64,000 bases of DNA from 62-47 sp044463945 (GTDB lineage Bacteria > Pseudomonadota > Alphaproteobacteria > Rhizobiales > Xanthobacteraceae), in contig JBIQLW010000013.1 in the NCBI GenBank assembly GCA_044463945.1, forward strand, positions 26,175 to 90,174. The letters run 5' to 3'. Both the position numbers and the translations under genes were made by a program. The notes beneath the pieces were generated by a model. The model saw nothing but the letters and a program-made list of their open reading frames with translations, did not search any database and had not been told where the DNA came from. Below are positions 60,137 through 64,000 of this stretch, piece after piece (within the stretch, counting starts at the first letter, position 1; the number at the start of each line of letters is the position of its first letter).

Positions 60137-60970
60137 CTAGCTGCCCTTGAAGACCGGCCTGCGTTTCTCGATGAACGCCGCCACCGCTTCGCGGTGGTCA
60201 GCGGTTGTCGCTGCACGGATCAGCCGCTCGGCCTCGCGGTCGCGGGCGGTGGCGAAATCAAGCGCCAGCGTCTCGTCGAGATTGTCCTTCATATAACCCA
60301 GCGCCACCACCGGCCCGCCCGCCAGCGATTTCGCCAGCGCGAACGCCTCCTCGCGGAGCGCAGCATCCGGCACCACGCGGTTGACGAGGCCGATCGCCTC
60401 GGCGCGCCGGGCATCGACCTTCTCGCCGGTGAACATCAGTTCGCGCGCCCGCGACGTTCCCACCAGCCGCGTCAGCAGCCAGGCGATGCCGTAGTCGCCG
60501 CTCAGCGCCACGCGGACATAGCCGGTGGTGAGAAACGCCGACGCGGCGGCGATGCGGATATCGCAGGCCATGGCGATGGCGAGCCCGGCGCCGGCGGCCG
60601 GGCCGGGCAGCGCCGCGATCGTCGGCTTGCGCACAGCGACCAGCGCGCCGGTGAGCAGCCGCTGCCGCTCCTGCAAGTCGGCCACCCGTTCGTCGAACGA
60701 CATCGCCGCTTTCGCCGGGTTGCTGTTGGCGCCCATGCCCTTGACGTCGCCGCCGGAGCAGAACGCCGTTCCCGCGCCGGTGATGAGCAGCGCGCCGATG
60801 GACGAATCCTCGCCGCAGACGCGGATCATGGTGCGCAGCGCCGGCGTGAGACGATCCGACAGCGCATTGCGCGCCTCCGGGCGGTTGAGCGTGATGACGG
60901 CGACGCGGTCCTCCACCTCGCACAGCAGTTCGGTGGTGCCGGTGTCGATGGAGCGGGTGCTTGTCGTCAT
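60137..60970 (-). CDS. enoyl-CoA hydratase/isomerase family protein
   Basis: 277-residue crotonase-fold enzyme. Landmarks are ITLNRPEARNALSD (about 27-40), the first oxyanion-hole segment GTAFCSGGDVKGMG (about 66-80) and GPAAGAGLAIAMACDIRIA (about 118-136). The second catalytic region reads VRVALSGDYGIAWLLTRLVG, with Asp/Gly instead of the two Glu of true crotonases, closer to isomerase-type PaaG proteins. Its start is divergent from the adjacent acyl-CoA dehydrogenase gene; the two may serve the same pathway. Confidence 0.9.
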   Translation of the reverse strand: MTTSTRSIDTGTTELLCEVEDRVAVITLNRPEARNALSDRLTPALRTMIRVCGEDSSIGALLITGAGTAFCSGGDVKGMGANSNPAKAAMSFDERVADLQERQRLLTGALVAVRKPTIAALPGPAAGAGLAIAMACDIRIAAASAFLTTGYVRVALSGDYGIAWLLTRLVGTSRARELMFTGEKVDARRAEAIGLVNRVVPDAALREEAFALAKSLAGGPVVALGYMKDNLDETLALDFATARDREAERLIRAATTADHREAVAAFIEKRRPVFKGS

Positions 60971-61086
60971 GGCTGGCGGCCGTGTGTGTTTCGTGATGCG
61001 GAAAATCGCGCGGCGCGAACGGGCTTTATCCTCCAGCTTAACAGGCGCATGATCGGCTGCAAAAGAGTTCGTCGCCGGAGGCCGTC

Positions 61087-62847
61087 ATGAATATCCAGAC
61101 CCCGATCTCGTCCGATCTGATCGCCCCGGACACCACCGGCACCAACTTCTACCGCGCCGATCCCTCGCTCGCCGATCTGTTGCGCATCCATCTGCCGGAA
61201 AAATTGTTCAAGCACATCGATCCGCACCTTGACCGGCTCGGCGAACTGGTCGGTGGCCGGCTCGACGACTGCGGCCGCATGGCGGATCGCCACGGCCCGG
61301 TGCTGCATCCGCGCGACAAGTTCGGCCGCGACGTGCAATCGATCGAATATCATCCGGCCTATCGCGAACTGGAGAACGCCGCGTTCGGCGAGTTCGGCAT
61401 TCACGCGATGTCGCACCGCAAGGGCATTCTCGGCTGGCCCGACGTCTATCCGGTGGCGGCGAAGCACGCCTTCACCTTCCTGTTCAATCAGGCCGAGTTC
61501 GGCATGGGCTGCCCGATCAACGTCACCGACGGCGCGGCGAAATTGTTGTCGCGCTTCGGCGACGATGCCCTGAAGGCGAAATATCTCGACGGCCTCACCC
61601 AAACCGACATGAGCAAGCTGACCCAGGGCGGGCAGTTCATGACCGAGAAGGAAGGCGGCTCCGATGTCGGCAGCCTCACCTCGCGCGCGGTCAAGGAGGG
61701 CGACCACTGGCGGCTCTACGGCGACAAGTGGTTCTGCTCCAACGCCGACGCCAAGGTGGTGATGCTCTTGGCGCGGCCGGAAGGCGCGGGGCCGGGCACC
61801 CGCGGCGTCGGCCTGTTCCTGATGCCGCGCTTCCTCGACAACGGCGCCCAGAACCACTACCGGATCGTGCGGTTGAAGGACAAGCTCGGCACGCGCTCGA
61901 TGGCGTCGGGCGAAATCGCGCTGGAAGGCGCGATCGCCTATTCGGTCGGCCGGCTCGATCGCGGTTTCGTGCAGATGGCCGAGATGGTGAACTCGTCGCG
62001 GCTGTCCAACGGCGTCAAGTCCACGGCCTTGATGCGCCGCGCCTGGCACGACGCCATGGCGGTGGCGCGCGGCCGCATCGTGTTCGGGCAGCGGATTTCC
62101 GACCTGCCGCTGGCGCGGCGGCAATTGATGAAGATCATGCTGGCGGTGGAGCAGGCGCTGTCGCTGAGCTTTGTCACCGCCGACGCGCTCGACCGCGCGG
62201 AAGGCGGCAGCCAGGACGCGGCGGCGCTGCTGCGCATCCTGACGCCGACCCTGAAATTCCGCGCCACCCGTGATGCCCGCAAGGTATGCGGCGATGCCAT
62301 GGAGATGCGCGGCGGTGTCGGCTACATTGAGGAGTTCGTAACGCCGCGGCTGCTCCGCGACGCCCATCTCGGCTCGATCTGGGAAGGCACCGGCAACATC
62401 GTCGCGCTCGACGCGCTGACCCGCGCGGTCGGCCGCCACGGCGCGGAATCCGCGCTCGGCGCCGACCTTCACGCCCGCCTCGACGACTCGGCCTCGGTGC
62501 CGCAGGCGTGGCGCGACAAGCTGCACGCACTTGCCGACAAGACGATCGCCTTCGCGCGCGAGGTCGCGGCGGAGAGCGACAACGAGGCAGACGCGCGCCG
62601 CGCCACCTCGACGCTGTATCACGTCGCCAGCGCCGTGACGCTGGCGTGGGAGGGCGCGCGCATCCATGCGGCGCGCGGCGACGCCCGGCGCGTGCTGCTG
62701 TCGCGCGCAGTGATCGATCACCGGCTCGCGCCCAACGATCCGTTCAGGCTGATGACGACAGGCGCTGAACGCGAGATCGTCGCGCACCTGCTCGGCGACG
62801 ATCCGCTCGGCATGGCGGAAGCCGGCGAACTCCTGACCGCCGCCTGA
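61087..62847 (+). CDS. AidB-like / long acyl-CoA dehydrogenase
   Basis: 586-residue flavoprotein of the acyl-CoA dehydrogenase superfamily, longer than the usual ~390 residues because of N- and C-terminal extensions, as in AidB and DmdC-type enzymes. Visible features are LTQGGQFMTEKEGGSDVGSL (about 178-197), LYGDKWFCSNADAKVVM (about 213-229), GVGLFLMPR (about 240-248), and MRGGVGYIEEF (about 409-419). The acid substrate is not identifiable; its divergent neighbour is an enoyl-CoA hydratase. ATG 61087 lies 116 bases from the divergent hydratase start. Confidence 0.9.
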   Translation: MNIQTPISSDLIAPDTTGTNFYRADPSLADLLRIHLPEKLFKHIDPHLDRLGELVGGRLDDCGRMADRHGPVLHPRDKFGRDVQSIEYHPAYRELENAAFGEFGIHAMSHRKGILGWPDVYPVAAKHAFTFLFNQAEFGMGCPINVTDGAAKLLSRFGDDALKAKYLDGLTQTDMSKLTQGGQFMTEKEGGSDVGSLTSRAVKEGDHWRLYGDKWFCSNADAKVVMLLARPEGAGPGTRGVGLFLMPRFLDNGAQNHYRIVRLKDKLGTRSMASGEIALEGAIAYSVGRLDRGFVQMAEMVNSSRLSNGVKSTALMRRAWHDAMAVARGRIVFGQRISDLPLARRQLMKIMLAVEQALSLSFVTADALDRAEGGSQDAAALLRILTPTLKFRATRDARKVCGDAMEMRGGVGYIEEFVTPRLLRDAHLGSIWEGTGNIVALDALTRAVGRHGAESALGADLHARLDDSASVPQAWRDKLHALADKTIAFAREVAAESDNEADARRATSTLYHVASAVTLAWEGARIHAARGDARRVLLSRAVIDHRLAPNDPFRLMTTGAEREIVAHLLGDDPLGMAEAGELLTAA

Positions 62848-62853
62848 GCCGGT

Positions 62854-64000
62854 TCAGTCCTTGAACGCCGGCGGCGGTGTGAAGCCGCCGAACTCGCGCT
62901 CGATCAGCGCGGCGAGCCGGATCGGCGTGCGATCCTCCAGCCACGGGCCGACGATCTGTGCGCCGAGCGGCAGACCGTCCTTGTCGAGGCCGAGCGGGAT
63001 CGCGGTCGCCGGCAGGCCCGGCAGCGTGGCGATGCCGGGCCATACCAGTTGATCGACGTAAGGATAGAGCTTGCCGTCGATCGCGATCCGGCGCTGCTCC
63101 TGGTCGGGCAGGTGATCGTGCGGAAAGGCCGGCGTCGGCATGATCGGGCAGATCACCGCGTCGAACTTCCTGAACAGGTCGCGCCATTGCGCGCGCAGCC
63201 GGGTGCGGCCGTGGTCGGCGAGCACCCAGTCGCGGTGGCTGAGCGTGATGCCGCGCAGCCGCTCGGCGGCGAGGCTGGTGTCGCTCGGCGCCAGTTGCGC
63301 GGCGGCGGCCTGCGCGCCGGCATAGATCTCCGGCGTGAAGGAGGCTGCGAGGAACGACATCAGGAGCCGCATGTAGAGGCGCGAGGAGGCGGCGAGATCC
63401 GGCAGCAGCGGCGTCTCGCGGCTGACGGCGACGCCCCGCGACTCAAGATTGCTCGCCAGTTTGGCGATGGCGTCCTTGATGGCGGCGCTGGTTGGCAGCA
63501 GCGGATGGGTGTCGAGCACCAGCACGCGAAAACCCTTGAACTCGGGATGGCGCGAGGCCGGCAGCGCCAGCCGGTAGGCGACGCCGGCCTCGATCGGATC
63601 GGGGCCGGCCATGACGTCGAGGAGGGTGGCGAGATCGCCGGCGCTGCGCGCCATCGGCCCGATCACCGAGAGATCGCGCGTGAACGGCAGCGGCGGATTG
63701 GGCGGCGCCACATGGCCGCGCAGCGCGCACAGATCGTAGGTCGGCTTGTGCGCATAGACGCCGCAATGGAACGCCGGCACCCGCAACGAGCCGCCGATGT
63801 CGGAACCGAGCGACAGCGCGCCATAACCCGCGGCCAGCGCCGCCGACGAGCCGCCGGAGGAGCCGCCCGGCGTGCGGCCGAGATCGTAGGGGTTGTTGGT
63901 GACGCCGTAGACGTCGTTGTAGCTCTGCCAGTCGCCGAGCGAGACCGGCACGTTGGTCTTGGCGAGGATGACGCCGCCGGCATTTTTCACGCGCGTGATC
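62854..64000 (-). CDS. amidase-signature enzyme (5' end outside window)
   Basis: At least 380 residues of an amidase-signature protein, reading toward lower coordinates; the frame is open to the window edge and the first ~80-100 residues are missing. The catalytic Ser-cisSer-Lys triad region is visible: Lys in ILAKTNVP, then GGSSGGSSAALAAG and SDIGGSLR, where the cis-Ser and nucleophile sit in SSGGSSA and DIGGS. It ends FTPPPAFKD. Function could be hydrolysis of amides or of carbamoyl compounds. It ends seven bases from the convergent AidB-like gene. Confidence 0.92.
   Translation of the reverse strand, partial: ITRVKNAGGVILAKTNVPVSLGDWQSYNDVYGVTNNPYDLGRTPGGSSGGSSAALAAGYGALSLGSDIGGSLRVPAFHCGVYAHKPTYDLCALRGHVAPPNPPLPFTRDLSVIGPMARSAGDLATLLDVMAGPDPIEAGVAYRLALPASRHPEFKGFRVLVLDTHPLLPTSAAIKDAIAKLASNLESRGVAVSRETPLLPDLAASSRLYMRLLMSFLAASFTPEIYAGAQAAAAQLAPSDTSLAAERLRGITLSHRDWVLADHGRTRLRAQWRDLFRKFDAVICPIMPTPAFPHDHLPDQEQRRIAIDGKLYPYVDQLVWPGIATLPGLPATAIPLGLDKDGLPLGAQIVGPWLEDRTPIRLAALIEREFGGFTPPPAFKD

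Noticed and set aside
1..64000. CRISPR array, intact insertion sequence, prophage, restriction or toxin-antitoxin system
   Set aside because: No regularly spaced repeat with unique spacers, no transposase, integrase, restriction or toxin gene could be recognised in the translations.

Overview
This window is chromosomal DNA from a high-GC alphaproteobacterium, most likely family Nitrobacteraceae (the Bradyrhizobium / Rhodopseudomonas / Nitrobacter / Afipia group). Evidence: a complete division and cell-wall (dcw) cluster in alphaproteobacterial order ending ftsQ-ftsA-ftsZ-lpxC-bamD-recN, an FtsZ with a very long Ala/Pro-rich linker, an alphaproteobacterial RNase P RNA, DUF4403 and extensin-family genes, HWE/HisKA_2-type sensor architecture, and several families of palindromic intergenic repeats of the kind common in this group. 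The genus cannot be fixed from the sequence alone.

Layout. (1) 1-7812: an uptake and catabolism block on the + strand: a DctP-DctQ-DctM TRAP transporter (DctP cut by the window edge), acyl-CoA dehydrogenase, AMP-forming acyl-CoA ligase and alpha/beta hydrolase, nearly all overlapping or within a few bases, then a thiamine-diphosphate enzyme. It reads as import of an organic acid, CoA activation, dehydrogenation and hydrolysis; the substrate is unknown. (2) 7820-16960: prmA, a YCII protein, a debris zone (9326-9660) holding a truncated tfoX and a decayed copy of the end of a neighbouring oxidoreductase gene, a membrane protein, a phytoene-desaturase-like oxidoreductase, a membrane-fused spermidine-synthase-like protein, an L,D-transpeptidase and small secreted proteins. 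(3) 16982-23083: an orphan branched-chain-type binding protein, DUF4403 protein, a 27-residue membrane peptide, an extensin-family lipoprotein, rnpB and a peptidoglycan amidase. (4) 23538-48096: the dcw cluster rsmH-ftsL-ftsI-murE-murF-mraY-murD-ftsW-murG-murC-[DUF6653-like]-murB-[antisense DUF4239-like]-ddl-ftsQ-ftsA-ftsZ, terminator, lpxC-bamD-recN. (5) 48500-50734: cold-shock protein and an rhlE-infA pair on the - strand. (6) 51098-64000: an accessory and metabolic region with a monooxygenase-like protein, a sensor kinase with a degraded ATP site, acyl-CoA synthetase, 2-hydroxyacid dehydrogenase, VanZ, an MHS-type transporter, a LysR regulator, DUF1127 peptide, enoyl-CoA hydratase, an AidB-like acyl-CoA dehydrogenase and an amidase cut by the window edge.

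How it works together: the central block makes UDP-MurNAc-pentapeptide (murC, D, E, F, ddl, murB), lipid I and II (mraY, murG), polymerises and crosslinks septal wall (ftsW, ftsI) and assembles the divisome (ftsL, Q, A, Z). lpxC and bamD add outer-membrane synthesis. The flanking amidase, L,D-transpeptidase and extensin-family genes also act on the envelope.

Most notable observations: a MITE-like repeat family with terminal inverted repeats (four copies), other repeat families sitting inside the dcw cluster, a composition break inside ddl, an extra gene translationally coupled to murB, a pseudo-HWE kinase, and the debris zone with DnaA-box-like motifs. I did not find a convincing defence system, CRISPR array, prophage or intact insertion sequence. 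All gene calls come from reading the translations; no database search was run.
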